A DNA stretch of 64,000 nucleotides from Lactobacillus acidophilus (GTDB taxonomy: Bacteria > Bacillota > Bacilli > Lactobacillales > Lactobacillaceae): contig NZ_CP139575.1 of assembly GCF_034298135.1 (NCBI RefSeq), forward strand, positions 1,674,001 through 1,738,000, written 5' to 3'. The notes beneath the pieces were generated by a model that made no database searches, was not told the DNA's origin, and was given only the letters and a program-made list of their open reading frames with translations. Positions 37,315 through 45,320 of this stretch are shown piece by piece. A program made the translations under genes and the position numbers. How positions within the stretch are numbered: position 1 is the stretch's first letter; the number at the start of each line of letters is the position of its first letter.

Positions 37315-37968
37315 ATGAATCCAAGTTTAAAATTTATTCTAGCGTTTATTATTTCCTTGGAAATATCTTTAAAGGCAAGTTTAGTTACCAATTTAATTGT
37401 TATTGCTTTCTCTTTAACTTATTTATTGATTACTAGAATAAAAATTAAAGAGCTAATTTTACTGATAATCTTGCCTTTCATTGCTGCCTTTACAATTTTT
37501 GCGACTCTGTATTGGTTTTCACCCGAACCTGATCCATATTATGCGTGGAATTTATCAACGCGTGTTTATGTCTATATATTTACTATCGCCAGCGTAGCAC
37601 GCAATACCACTGCGACAGAATTCGCCCGCTCACTTGAGCAAAACCTGCACTTACCCAGTAAATTTGCTTATGGCGTTTTAGCAGCGATCAATATTATTCC
37701 TAAAATGAAGATGGCAGTTAAACAAATTCGCACATCGGCGATGATGCGCGGGATGTACCTTAGTTTTTGGTCACCGGTACTTTATTTCAAGGCAATTCTG
37801 GTTGCGCTAAATTCTGCCGATAACTTAGCTCAAGGTATGGAATCACACGGCTATATTGAAAATCAAAAAAGATCTACAATAGTTAAAATTCCATTGACGA
37901 CAAAAGATTGGATTGTCTTTTTTACATTATTAATTTTAGTAAATATCTCATTATTTTGTTTTAAGTAG
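37315..37968 (+). CDS. ECF transporter transmembrane protein (EcfT/CbiQ-like)
   Basis: 217 residues with about five TM segments. The coupling-helix motifs appear as ARSLEQNLHLPSKFAYGV and IRTSAMMRGMYLS, close to the Ala-Arg-Gly (ARG) signatures of EcfT. Two bases separate it from the ATPase gene. Works with an unlinked S component. Confidence 0.82.
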   Translation: MNPSLKFILAFIISLEISLKASLVTNLIVIAFSLTYLLITRIKIKELILLIILPFIAAFTIFATLYWFSPEPDPYYAWNLSTRVYVYIFTIASVARNTTATEFARSLEQNLHLPSKFAYGVLAAINIIPKMKMAVKQIRTSAMMRGMYLSFWSPVLYFKAILVALNSADNLAQGMESHGYIENQKRSTIVKIPLTTKDWIVFFTLLILVNISLFCFK

Positions 37969-37976
37969 GTAAAAAA

Positions 37977-38858
37977 ATGGAAATCATTGAAGGAAAAATG
38001 CCTTTTATGGGCTATGAAACTCACTATCGTATTGTTGGTAGAAGAAGCGAAAAATCGCCACTAGTTTTGCTTCATGGTGGCCCTGGCTCAACTCATAATT
38101 ATTTTGAAGTGTTGGACAAATTAGCCAAAATCGATGATCGCCGCATTATTATGTATGACCAATTAGGTTGCGGCAATAGTAGCATCCCCGACGATCATCC
38201 TGAACTTTACACAAAAGAAACTTGGGTGAAAGAATTAAAAACACTACGTGAACATCTAGCTTTGCGTAAAATTCATTTGTTAGGTCAAAGCTGGGGCGGG
38301 ATGCTCGCTATCATTTATATGTGTGATTATCACCCAGAGGGCATTCAAAGTTTGATTTTATCAAGTACCCTTTCATCAGCTTCACTATGGTCAAAAGAAT
38401 TGCACCGCATGATCAAGTACTTACCAATTGAAGAACAAGCTGCAATTCATCGTGCTGAATTAACGGACACATTTACGGAGCCTGACTATTTGAAGGCTAA
38501 CGAACACTTTATGAATCAACATGCAATTGATATGAAGAAGAAATGGCCAGAATGCGTCATGCGTGAGAAAAAAGGTGGCACAGTTGCTTACGAAACTGCC
38601 TGGGGGCCTAACGAATATACGCCTGAAGGTAATTTACATGATTATGAATACACTGATCAATTGAGTAAAATAAAAGTTCCAACTCTGATTACGAGTGGAA
38701 CCGATGATTTGTGTACTCCATATGTTGCTAAGACAATGCATGATCATATTGCGGGCAGTCAATGGAAACTATTCGAAAATTGTAGTCATATGTCCTTCGT
38801 GCAAAAAACTGACGAATATATTGCTATGCTTAAGAAATGGCTTGATGCCAATGACTAA
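37977..38858 (+). CDS. pepI: Proline iminopeptidase
   Basis: 293 residues, full length. HGGPGSTHNYFE oxyanion motif (about residue 35), GQSWGGM nucleophile elbow (about 105), Asp in TSGTDDLCTP (about 245) and His in CSHMSFV (about 270), as in alpha/beta-hydrolase S33 peptidases. It removes N-terminal proline from peptides in the cytoplasm, part of casein-peptide use. Adjacent to the ECF genes with eight bases spacing. Confidence 0.92.
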   Translation: MEIIEGKMPFMGYETHYRIVGRRSEKSPLVLLHGGPGSTHNYFEVLDKLAKIDDRRIIMYDQLGCGNSSIPDDHPELYTKETWVKELKTLREHLALRKIHLLGQSWGGMLAIIYMCDYHPEGIQSLILSSTLSSASLWSKELHRMIKYLPIEEQAAIHRAELTDTFTEPDYLKANEHFMNQHAIDMKKKWPECVMREKKGGTVAYETAWGPNEYTPEGNLHDYEYTDQLSKIKVPTLITSGTDDLCTPYVAKTMHDHIAGSQWKLFENCSHMSFVQKTDEYIAMLKKWLDAND

Positions 38859-38860
38859 TG

Positions 38861-38893
38861 AAAAACGCCTCTGATTTCTCAGAGACGTTTTTA
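38861..38893. terminator. Terminator, repeated family (copy 1)
   Basis: AAAAACGCCTCTGA pairs with TCAGAGACGTTTTT. The near-identical hairpin recurs at 40199-40231 and 43019-43052. Confidence 0.88.
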
Positions 38894-38904
38894 AATTCTT
38901 TTGA

Positions 38905-39594
38905 TTAATATTTATGTGCAAAGCGATTATCGGGTAAATCAATGAAATATTTGTGACCACCTAAATCATTCTCAACTCGGCGATAAAGCTCAATCAAAAA
39001 ATAATAAGTAAGACAATAAACTACTCCTATTACACCAAAATAAATGTAATAAGCTAATACATTACAGTTCAACAAAACCACCGCAACCATAATTAGCAAA
39101 ATAATTCCTGCAGTTACTATTTGGTAGAATCTTTTCCAATTATTTAGTTGAATATGAAAAATTACTAAACAATTTTCAATTACTCTGCTACCAAAATAAC
39201 AAATACTGATAAAGCAAAGGCAAGCGACAAAACATAAAAAACTTTTTACTCTCATCCAAGCAAGTAGAATGGTTGACACTAATACCAAAATAATAGCAAC
39301 CCACATTATTAATTTAACAAGGTTATCTTTTCGATGAGTAAAAACTTTCTTCTGAGGATCGTATAATAATCGATCAGCTAGCCAATTATAACTATCAATG
39401 AAATAATAAAAATTGGCAATAAAGCCTAGTTCAGTTAGAAATAAAAGAAGGCCACACATTATCAATGAAAAAACAAGTACTAACATTCCTAAAATTCCAA
39501 ACCAAGGGAGAATTGCACCAATTCTACGAGATCGAATGAATTTTTTTGTTTTAGTGTCTTCTGAAGACTCAGTCTGAGAAACATATTTTTCCAT
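38905..39594 (-). CDS. Hypothetical membrane protein, about five to six TM segments
   Basis: 229 residues. A charged N-terminal (SQTESSEDTKTKKFIRSRRI) then hydrophobic segments near 30-55, 62-75, 90-110, 118-135, 150-170 and 175-200. No family recognised. Downstream of exported peptide 1 on the same strand, but a hairpin (39619-39655) separates the two. Ribosome site AAAGAGG. Possibly an immunity or transport partner of the nearby peptide genes, by position only. Confidence 0.65.
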   Translation of the reverse strand: MEKYVSQTESSEDTKTKKFIRSRRIGAILPWFGILGMLVLVFSLIMCGLLLFLTELGFIANFYYFIDSYNWLADRLLYDPQKKVFTHRKDNLVKLIMWVAIILVLVSTILLAWMRVKSFLCFVACLCFISICYFGSRVIENCLVIFHIQLNNWKRFYQIVTAGIILLIMVAVVLLNCNVLAYYIYFGVIGVVYCLTYYFLIELYRRVENDLGGHKYFIDLPDNRFAHKY

Positions 39595-39618
39595 TATATT
39601 GCCTCTTTATTAAAATAA

Positions 39619-39655
39619 TAAAAATGCTGATAATTTATTAATATCAGCATTTTTA
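39619..39655 (-). terminator. Terminator after exported peptide 1
   Basis: AAAATGCTGATA pairs with TATCAGCATTTT. It lies between the peptide gene and the membrane-protein gene. Confidence 0.8.
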
Positions 39656-39659
39656 TAAA

Positions 39660-39815
39660 TTAATCTTGAATTTCATGTTGTCCAACACCAGCACCTGGAA
39701 GGCGATGAATATAACGATTGGTAGAGTAAGTAGTCGCAGAAGCTTTTGAAACCGTAAGATTACTTGCTAATCCTAGTGACAACACCAAAACCAAACTAAG
39801 AATGACTTTTTTCAT
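39660..39815 (-). CDS. Exported short peptide 1 (candidate signal or bacteriocin-like)
   Basis: 51 residues from the ATG at 39815, chosen because AAGGAG lies just upstream; the longer frame to 39851 has no ribosome site. A textbook Sec signal (MKKVILSLVLVLSLGLASNL, cut near SKASA) leaves a mature part of about 24 residues ending RLPGAGVGQHEIQD. No known family. It lies just downstream of the deleted rgg copy and its Rgg-linked element (39908-39966), and thus looks like the target of an Rgg protein. Confidence 0.7.
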   Translation of the reverse strand: MKKVILSLVLVLSLGLASNLTVSKASATTYSTNRYIHRLPGAGVGQHEIQD

Positions 39816-39907
39816 AATTAAGATCTCCTTCTTATAATTGTCTACTTCCAATTAATTATTACAGGTAACTCCCATAGCATTTTTTGCCTCTTTCCTATTT
39901 ATTTGAG

Positions 39908-39966
39908 ATTACAACAATTAAAGCACCATATTTCTCGAATTAATCCAACTGCAGTCTATAAACTAC
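39908..39966 (-). promoter_or_regulatory. Rgg-linked promoter/operator, copy A
   Basis: Plus-strand order: ATTAC (39908-39912), five bases, TTAAAGC (39918-39924), 26 bases, then GCAGTCTATAAACTAC (39951-39966). Identical core to copies B and C. On the minus strand it precedes exported peptide 1. The leader also shares GGTAACTCCCATAG with copy B (GGCAATTCCCATAA). Confidence 0.65.
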
Positions 39967-40182
39967 ACTCCCCATTTTTTTATCATTACTTCATATCCAT
40001 AGGTAATTATTTCTTGTTTCATTACTTTAGCTTGTTTTTTATTTCCATCAATTAAATTCTTACCCATCTTTCAAAAGAGTAAGCTTCCTCAACAGTCGAC
40101 TGATTCATCTTTCTCTGCCAGCAGTTGTACAAATAGTTGTTACAAGTAATCGCTATTCTTTTAATGCTTCGCCAATTTTCAT
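39963..40182 (-). pseudogene. Deleted copy of the rgg gene
   Basis: 220 bases nearly identical to the ends of the intact rgg at 42187-43002: the 3' end (TATCATTACTTCATATCC and on) and the 5' end with the start codon (ATG at 40180-40182) and ribosome site. About 50 bases near the 3' end and about 540 bases in the middle are gone, leaving about nine N-terminal codons (MKIGEALK-). Cannot make a regulator. It shows that the rgg-peptide module was duplicated and then decayed. Confidence 0.88.
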
Positions 40183-40198
40183 TTTTTCTCCTATTCAC

Positions 40199-40231
40199 AA
40201 AAACGTCTCTGATTTTTCAGAGACGTTTTTT
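40199..40231 (-). terminator. Terminator, repeated family (copy 2)
   Basis: AAAAACGTCTCTGA pairs with TCAGAGACGTTTTT, directly after the CPBP protease gene on the minus strand. Confidence 0.88.
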
Positions 40232-41687
40232 AGATTCTTTCAATTAATATTCTCGCATTATTTTGCATAACTATTTTTCGTTTTCCCCACAACATCAGAA
40301 AGACAACTAATAAGTTAACTGCCAAAACTAACGCTGCACCGATTCCTTCAACGTTGCCATAAAGCGATAAAAATCCGACGCCTCCATTACCTACCGAGTA
40401 CGAGACCAAATCCAATGTAAAGTGGGACAACATTGATAGCCAGATTTGCCCACTATACAAGTACAAAACAGCTAAAAAACAACCATAGCCGAAAGTGTAT
40501 AGTACTTCATAGAAAATGCTAGATACATTCGCATCTGCATCAAGAAAGTGGGTCATATGAAGCAGACCAAATTGTACAGCGCTGAAGAAAATAGCTATCT
40601 GAATTTGAAACCTGGAATTACGTGCAATATACAAGAGTAAAATCAAAATTAAATAGCGTTCAGTTTCTTCAAAAATCGCAGCACCAGCACTTCTGAGTAC
40701 CGTCCATTGAGTTGGAGCTAAAATACTCAAATCCCAATTAAAGAATAATTGCTCTGGCACAGTCGCGATATATACGTAAGTATTAAAAAATGTAAGCCAT
40801 GCAGCAAAAAGCACCAGTAAAATTAAAACTAGTAATTGAAAATTTTCCTGCTTTCTGGGAAATACATTCATCCGAAACTTGAATCCCCACTGTCTTAACA
40901 AAAATGGAGTCAAAATTAGAAAAGCCATGCCAGAAACAACATTCACCTTCAGTAAATTATCAATAAAATCAACATTTACGGACAAGCTTGAGTTGATACT
41001 AGACAAAAAAACTAGGAACAAATAGATACTTGCCGCAATGCGTAAATATCCATTATGAATTTTGCCAAAAGCAACCACAGATGTCGGAAGCAAATATAGC
41101 AAAATCACCACTAGATAAATGGTAATAATCTCTAATTTTATTGCTGGTAAAAAGTGTACCAATGAAATGACTAGCCAATTCAAATAATATGTTAACAAAA
41201 TCGGCAAGCAGATTATTTCTAGTACCAAATTAAACTTTTCTATGTACTGATTTTTAATGAATAATCTAGCAATAATTATATACAACAGAATAATGCCAAA
41301 GATAATTTGAATATCTAAGTTCTTGTTTTCTCTTACCAGTAAATATCCTGCTATCAAAATATTTATGATTAACTGAATATTCAGTATCATATTCCAATTC
41401 CAACTTTTTGCTTTCACACGCTTTTCCTCCTTATGAAAAAAACATGGTTTCATCAAACCATGTTCCTTAATATCTATTCTGTCTTTGCTTTCTTCGTTTT
41501 TGAACTTAATTTCAAATAATTCTCCAATCATTACCAGGAAAGTAAAGGCAATTGCAATTTTAAATTCAATGACAAAAAGTGGAAAGTAAAAAACTAAGGA
41601 AAGAAACATGCTAAAAACATAGATTGCTTCAATAATCAGCATTCTTACTTCCATTTTTCTAGCATGCAGCCATTTATTTTCTACCAT
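40230..41687 (-). CDS. CPBP-family intramembrane metalloprotease, long form
   Basis: 485 residues with about twelve TM segments, roughly twice the size of a usual CPBP (Abi/CAAX) protein because of an extra N-terminal membrane half. The three catalytic motifs lie in the C-terminal half: EETER (about residue 338), FGLLHMTHF (about 375) and LSHFTLD (about 420). In lactic acid bacteria such proteins act as bacteriocin immunity or peptide-processing proteases. It is 42 bases downstream of exported peptide 2 with no terminator between, so one operon, with an AAGGTAGGA ribosome site. Confidence 0.82.
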   Translation of the reverse strand: MVENKWLHARKMEVRMLIIEAIYVFSMFLSLVFYFPLFVIEFKIAIAFTFLVMIGELFEIKFKNEESKDRIDIKEHGLMKPCFFHKEEKRVKAKSWNWNMILNIQLIINILIAGYLLVRENKNLDIQIIFGIILLYIIIARLFIKNQYIEKFNLVLEIICLPILLTYYLNWLVISLVHFLPAIKLEIITIYLVVILLYLLPTSVVAFGKIHNGYLRIAASIYLFLVFLSSINSSLSVNVDFIDNLLKVNVVSGMAFLILTPFLLRQWGFKFRMNVFPRKQENFQLLVLILLVLFAAWLTFFNTYVYIATVPEQLFFNWDLSILAPTQWTVLRSAGAAIFEETERYLILILLLYIARNSRFQIQIAIFFSAVQFGLLHMTHFLDADANVSSIFYEVLYTFGYGCFLAVLYLYSGQIWLSMLSHFTLDLVSYSVGNGGVGFLSLYGNVEGIGAALVLAVNLLVVFLMLWGKRKIVMQNNARILIERI

Positions 41688-41729
41688 ATCTGATCCTACC
41701 TTTTTAGATTAAATTTGGTTAAATAAAAA

Positions 41730-42005
41730 TTACCATCTATGCCAAACCTTCCAACCAGTATCACTATGACCAGGTACTCTACTCCAACCACCTGGTACAC
41801 CTCCAGGAGCTGCTGTATGTGGTAAAGCATTTTTCATAGAAAAAATAGAATTTGCTAACTGTTCATTATTAGTTACGTTTTGAACATTAAAAGATACAGT
41901 CTCTTTTGAGTCGCTATTAGTGGCTGCTGAAGCAACAGAAGTAGTGCCTGCTACACTAATACCGAGAGTTAAAACTGCTGCACTAAATAATAAAAATTTT
42001 TTCAT
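41730..42005 (-). CDS. Exported short protein 2 (candidate signal or bacteriocin-like precursor)
   Basis: 91 residues. A Sec signal (residues 1-28, cut near SVASA-AT) and a mature part of about 63 residues: an acidic/polar linker (NSDSKETVSFNVQNVTNNEQ), then ALPHTAAPGGVPGGWSRVPG and a cationic aromatic tail GWKVWHRW. The Pro/Gly-rich stretch and Trp-rich tail resemble antimicrobial or pheromone peptides, but match no family I know. GAGGAG ribosome site. Between rgg and the CPBP protease gene. Confidence 0.7.
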   Translation of the reverse strand: MKKFLLFSAAVLTLGISVAGTTSVASAATNSDSKETVSFNVQNVTNNEQLANSIFSMKNALPHTAAPGGVPGGWSRVPGHSDTGWKVWHRW

Positions 42006-42132
42006 AAGTATTTCTCCTCATATTTTTCAATATTACAAAAATTATTGTCATTTTTTATTGAATCTTACAACTTATTCACCTAAGATCACTGGCAATTCCC
42101 ATAACATTATCTTGCCCCTTCTTTCTATTCGA

Positions 42133-42190
42133 ATTACTCACATTAAAGCACAATTTTTTAATAATAAATTAATTGTAGTCTATAAACTAC
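42133..42190 (-). promoter_or_regulatory. Rgg-linked promoter/operator, copy B
   Basis: Plus-strand order: ATTAC (42133-42137), five bases, TTAAAGC (42143-42149), 25 bases, then the perfect inverted repeat GTAGTCTATAAACTAC (42175-42190), which includes the rgg stop codon. On the minus strand it lies upstream of exported protein 2. Confidence 0.7.
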
Positions 42191-43002
42191 ATTTTCCAAT
42201 TTTTTATCATTACTTCATATCCATAGGTAATTATTTCTTGTTTCATTACTTTAGCTTGTTTTTTATTTCCATCAATTAAATTCTTACCCATTTTTCCTAA
42301 AAGTTTATAAATCAATAAATGTGGCTCTTTTAATCCCATCATAAAAGAGTAAGCTTCCTCAACAGTTGGCGAATTCATCTTTCTCTGCCAGCAGCTGTAC
42401 AGATAGTTGTTACAAGTAATCGCTACCCTTTCATCATATTTTTCCGACTTATTTTCTACATTCTTCGCCCTCACTAACAACATATGCATAAAATACGTTA
42501 GTTGCTCATCAGAAAAGACAGGCATTGCATTTGTGAACAATCTAATCGCATTTACATTGCTACTAAGTTCGTCATTTTTATCCAATTCATCGTAAATTTT
42601 ATCCACAATTTCATGTGGTAATTCTTCAATTTTATCTTCTAAGTACGCTATTCCAACAATTACACGTAGTTTGAGAATAGGATCATCTAACTTAGATACT
42701 TGCTTTAAACAATCTCGCATTGTCGCAATATCATGATTATTAAAAGCAATTCGAATTTCTTCTTCCAAGTACGCTTTTTTAGTTGTTTCGCTTGGAGCAT
42801 ATGTATCTTTTATTTTATCGAAAAACTCATCAATATTGATTTCACGGGCAAATAAGATTCTTACCAGCGCCTCAGATCCAATGTTGCGATTTTCTTGTTC
42901 TACTCGTGAATAAAAGGTAGGATCAATTATTCCTTCCGCCATCTTTCTAATTGATAACCCTAATTTAAGTCGCTCTTCTTTTAATGCTTCGCCAATTTTC
43001 AT
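42187..43002 (-). CDS. Rgg/GadR/MutR-family transcriptional regulator
   Basis: 271 residues. N-terminal Xre HTH (IGEALKEERLKLGLSIRKMA, then RNIGSEALVRILF) and a helical C-terminal peptide-sensing region of full Rgg length. The ATG follows TTTCTCC-complement GGAGAAAAA. Followed by the operator-like repeat and the exported protein 2 gene on the same strand. By analogy with streptococcal Rgg-SHP pairs, it may sense a processed peptide and switch the downstream promoter; this is inference. Confidence 0.88.
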   Translation of the reverse strand: MKIGEALKEERLKLGLSIRKMAEGIIDPTFYSRVEQENRNIGSEALVRILFAREINIDEFFDKIKDTYAPSETTKKAYLEEEIRIAFNNHDIATMRDCLKQVSKLDDPILKLRVIVGIAYLEDKIEELPHEIVDKIYDELDKNDELSSNVNAIRLFTNAMPVFSDEQLTYFMHMLLVRAKNVENKSEKYDERVAITCNNYLYSCWQRKMNSPTVEEAYSFMMGLKEPHLLIYKLLGKMGKNLIDGNKKQAKVMKQEIITYGYEVMIKNWKM

Positions 43003-43018
43003 TTTTTCTCCTATTCAC

Positions 43019-43052
43019 AAAAACGCCTCTGATTTCTCAGAGACGCTTTTTT
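43019..43052 (-). terminator. Terminator, repeated family (copy 3)
   Basis: AAAAACGCCTCTGA pairs with TCAGAGACGCTTTT, directly after rlmH on the minus strand and just upstream of rgg. Confidence 0.88.
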
Positions 43053-43053
43053 A

Positions 43054-43533
43054 CTACTTATGATATGGACTACCCGAATTAATCATGAACGCCCGATAGA
43101 TCTGCTCAATCAACACTACACGCATCAATTGGTGTGGCATAGTCAATTTACCAAAGCTGATCAAGTCATCTGCACGTTTATTAACTGCATCGCTTGTTCC
43201 CAGACTTCCTCCGATGACAAAAGTAATGTCGGAATGTCCATAAGTACCCAAATCTTGAATTTCTTTTGCAAATTCTTCGCTACTTCTTTGCTTTCCTTTA
43301 ATCGCAGTTACGTAGACATATTCTTTATCTTTAATCTTACTCAGGATTCGTTGTCCCTCAATCTCTTTTACCTTTTCATCTTCAGCTTCACTAAACTTCT
43401 CAGGTGCTTTTTCATCAGGTACTTGAACGATTGTAACTTTAGCAAAACGGCTTAAACGCTTTTGATATTCCGCAATCGCATCTTTAAAATATTTTTCTTT
43501 TAATTTTCCAACACAAACAATTTTTATATTCAT
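43054..43533 (-). CDS. rlmH: 23S rRNA (pseudouridine1915-N3)-methyltransferase
   Basis: 159 residues, full length, SPOUT fold: start [20 protein letters not shown], then [17 protein letters not shown], the knot motif, and LPHQLMRV-type end ([19 protein letters not shown]) to SGSPYHK. Methylates helix 69 of 23S rRNA. No clear ribosome site before the ATG, so translation may be weak or leader-dependent. The gene is near the replication origin in many Firmicutes. Confidence 0.95.
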   Translation of the reverse strand: MNIKIVCVGKLKEKYFKDAIAEYQKRLSRFAKVTIVQVPDEKAPEKFSEAEDEKVKEIEGQRILSKIKDKEYVYVTAIKGKQRSSEEFAKEIQDLGTYGHSDITFVIGGSLGTSDAVNKRADDLISFGKLTMPHQLMRVVLIEQIYRAFMINSGSPYHK

Positions 43534-43942
43534 AATGGTCTATTTTAACATTGTTTCCCAAAAATTCTATATTGTTTTTCCACAATCTCTCAAGAGTCAA
43601 TCTATATTTTGTGGTATTTATATTTATTCCCTACCACAAATTGTATTTATACTTTTTTGAAAATTTTTTTGTATTTCTTTTATATTTTGACTATTTGTGA
43701 AAGCGATTTTTCACAAACTTTCACTATTCATCCTTGATATACCTGCTTGAACATTTGTTTTAGCAAACAATTTTCACAAAATACCGGTGATTTTTTACAA
43801 TAATATCATTTAATAGAATATATCTATAATCCTTAAGTTATACACAATCCACAGAGTTATCCACAGGATAAATGTAACCTTAATCTTATTTGACATTTTC
43901 AAAATACGAATAATCTTTTGTTACACACAGCAATTGTTAGTA
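43534..43942. promoter_or_regulatory. DnaA-box cluster, oriC-like intergenic region
   Basis: About 410 non-coding bases between rlmH and htrA. Perfect DnaA boxes TTATACACA (43838-43846) and TTATCCACA (43857-43865) on the same strand, 19 bases apart, with a two-mismatch box between. One-mismatch boxes: TTTTCCACA (43576-43584), TTTTTCACA (43707-43715), TTACACACA (43921-43929). An AT-only stretch (43796-43830) lies beside the perfect pair, like an unwinding element. No dnaA, parB or dnaN in the window, and no strand switch of the genes here. Confidence 0.6.
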
Positions 43943-43986
43943 AAAAAGGCTAAATTACGTTTATATTTCGTAACCTAGCCTTTTTC
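43943..43986 (-). terminator. Terminator of htrA
   Basis: AAAAAGGCTA..TTACG pairs with CGTAA..TAGCCTTTTT just after the htrA stop on the minus strand. Confidence 0.85.
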
Positions 43987-44003
43987 TTTATCTAATAAAC
44001 TTA

Positions 44004-45242
44004 TTAATTACCTTCAAGTTTTACCTTTAAGTTGACATCTCTACCATTTCTATTAATAGTTATGTTCACAGTGTCACCAACCTTGTGACTGTAAAGGATA
44101 CTGTGTAATGATGCTACATCATCAACCTTCTTGCCATCTACCTTAGTAATGACATCACCGCTCTTCATGCCTGCATTTGCAGCTGAACTATTCTTATTAA
44201 TTGAAGCAACATAGATACCACTCTTAAGGTTTGACTTAATCTTTAAGCGACTTCTGTATGCTTCAGGAATACCTTCAAGAGCAACTACTCTTACACCAAG
44301 TTGTGGACGAGTAATCTTACCCTTCTTAACCAATTCATTTACGATAGTTACAACTTCATTCGAAGGAATAGCAAATCCCATACCTTCTACAGAAGTACCA
44401 TCACTTGATTGAGCAAGCTTCATAGAATTAATACCGATAACTTGACCAGCTGAGTTAACCAATGCACCACCTGAGTTACCTGGGTTAATGGCTGCATCTG
44501 TTTGAATAACTGTTTGCTGATTACCAGATGAAGTTGAGATAGTTCTAGCCGGTGCTGATATAATACCTTGCGTTACCGTAGAAGCATATTCACTACCAAG
44601 TGGTGAACCTACAGCAATTACAGTTTGACCAGCTTGAAGACTCTTAGAATCGCCAAATTCGGCTGTTTGTGTTACGTACTTAGCGTCAATTGATAAAACA
44701 GCTAAGTCAGTAGTACTATCTTTCCCAACAACCTTTGCACTAACAGTCTTGCCATTAGCAAGTTGCACTTGAACTGCATCACTGCCTGAAATAACGTGAT
44801 TATTAGTTACAATATAGCCTTTACCATTTGACTTCATATAAACTACACCGGAACCTTCACTGTAAGTCTCAAGCTTGCCGCTCTTACCTGAAGAACTATC
44901 GCTATCATCCCCAAATAAGCTGCTGTAAAGAGAGTTAGCGCTACTTGAGGATGATTGTCTCTTTAAGTTAATAACGGACACTACAGCCCCTTTTACATCA
45001 TTATAAGCAGTAGTCATCGTACCACTGGTTTTAGCACTTTTTTCGGATACCTTACTACTATTTGAAGATACACTAGTTTGTGCCGTAGTAGTATCAGTAG
45101 CGTTATTCATTTGATCAGCTGCATAATATGAAACGCCACCGCCGATCAGACCACCAACTACACCTACAATAGCTGCAGTAGTGATGATCTTTGCATTACT
45201 ATTTTTTCTTGGTCGTTGATTATTATTTTGATTTTCTACCAT
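44004..45242 (-). CDS. htrA: HtrA/DegP-type serine protease, membrane-anchored
   Basis: About 412 residues from the ATG at 45242; GGGGAGAG lies just upstream, whereas the earlier ATG at 45275 lacks one. One TM anchor (about residues 15-40), a Ser-rich linker, a trypsin-like domain with catalytic His in VTNNHVI, Asp in DSTTDLAVL and Ser in NPGNSGGALV, and one PDZ domain (about 325-405). It degrades or refolds misfolded surface and secreted proteins. End of the wal operon. Confidence 0.93.
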   Translation of the reverse strand: MVENQNNNQRPRKNSNAKIITTAAIVGVVGGLIGGGVSYYAADQMNNATDTTTAQTSVSSNSSKVSEKSAKTSGTMTTAYNDVKGAVVSVINLKRQSSSSSANSLYSSLFGDDSDSSSGKSGKLETYSEGSGVVYMKSNGKGYIVTNNHVISGSDAVQVQLANGKTVSAKVVGKDSTTDLAVLSIDAKYVTQTAEFGDSKSLQAGQTVIAVGSPLGSEYASTVTQGIISAPARTISTSSGNQQTVIQTDAAINPGNSGGALVNSAGQVIGINSMKLAQSSDGTSVEGMGFAIPSNEVVTIVNELVKKGKITRPQLGVRVVALEGIPEAYRSRLKIKSNLKSGIYVASINKNSSAANAGMKSGDVITKVDGKKVDDVASLHSILYSHKVGDTVNITINRNGRDVNLKVKLEGN

Positions 45243-45320
45243 ACTTAACTCTCCCCTCATATTACCTAATATCATACAGATAAAATTTGAAAATTATATG
45301 AACAAAAGGTGCTAAAACTG

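Noticed and set aside
43534..43942. This being the true replication origin
   Set aside because: No dnaA, dnaN or parB is present and gene direction does not switch here, so only an oriC-like label is justified.
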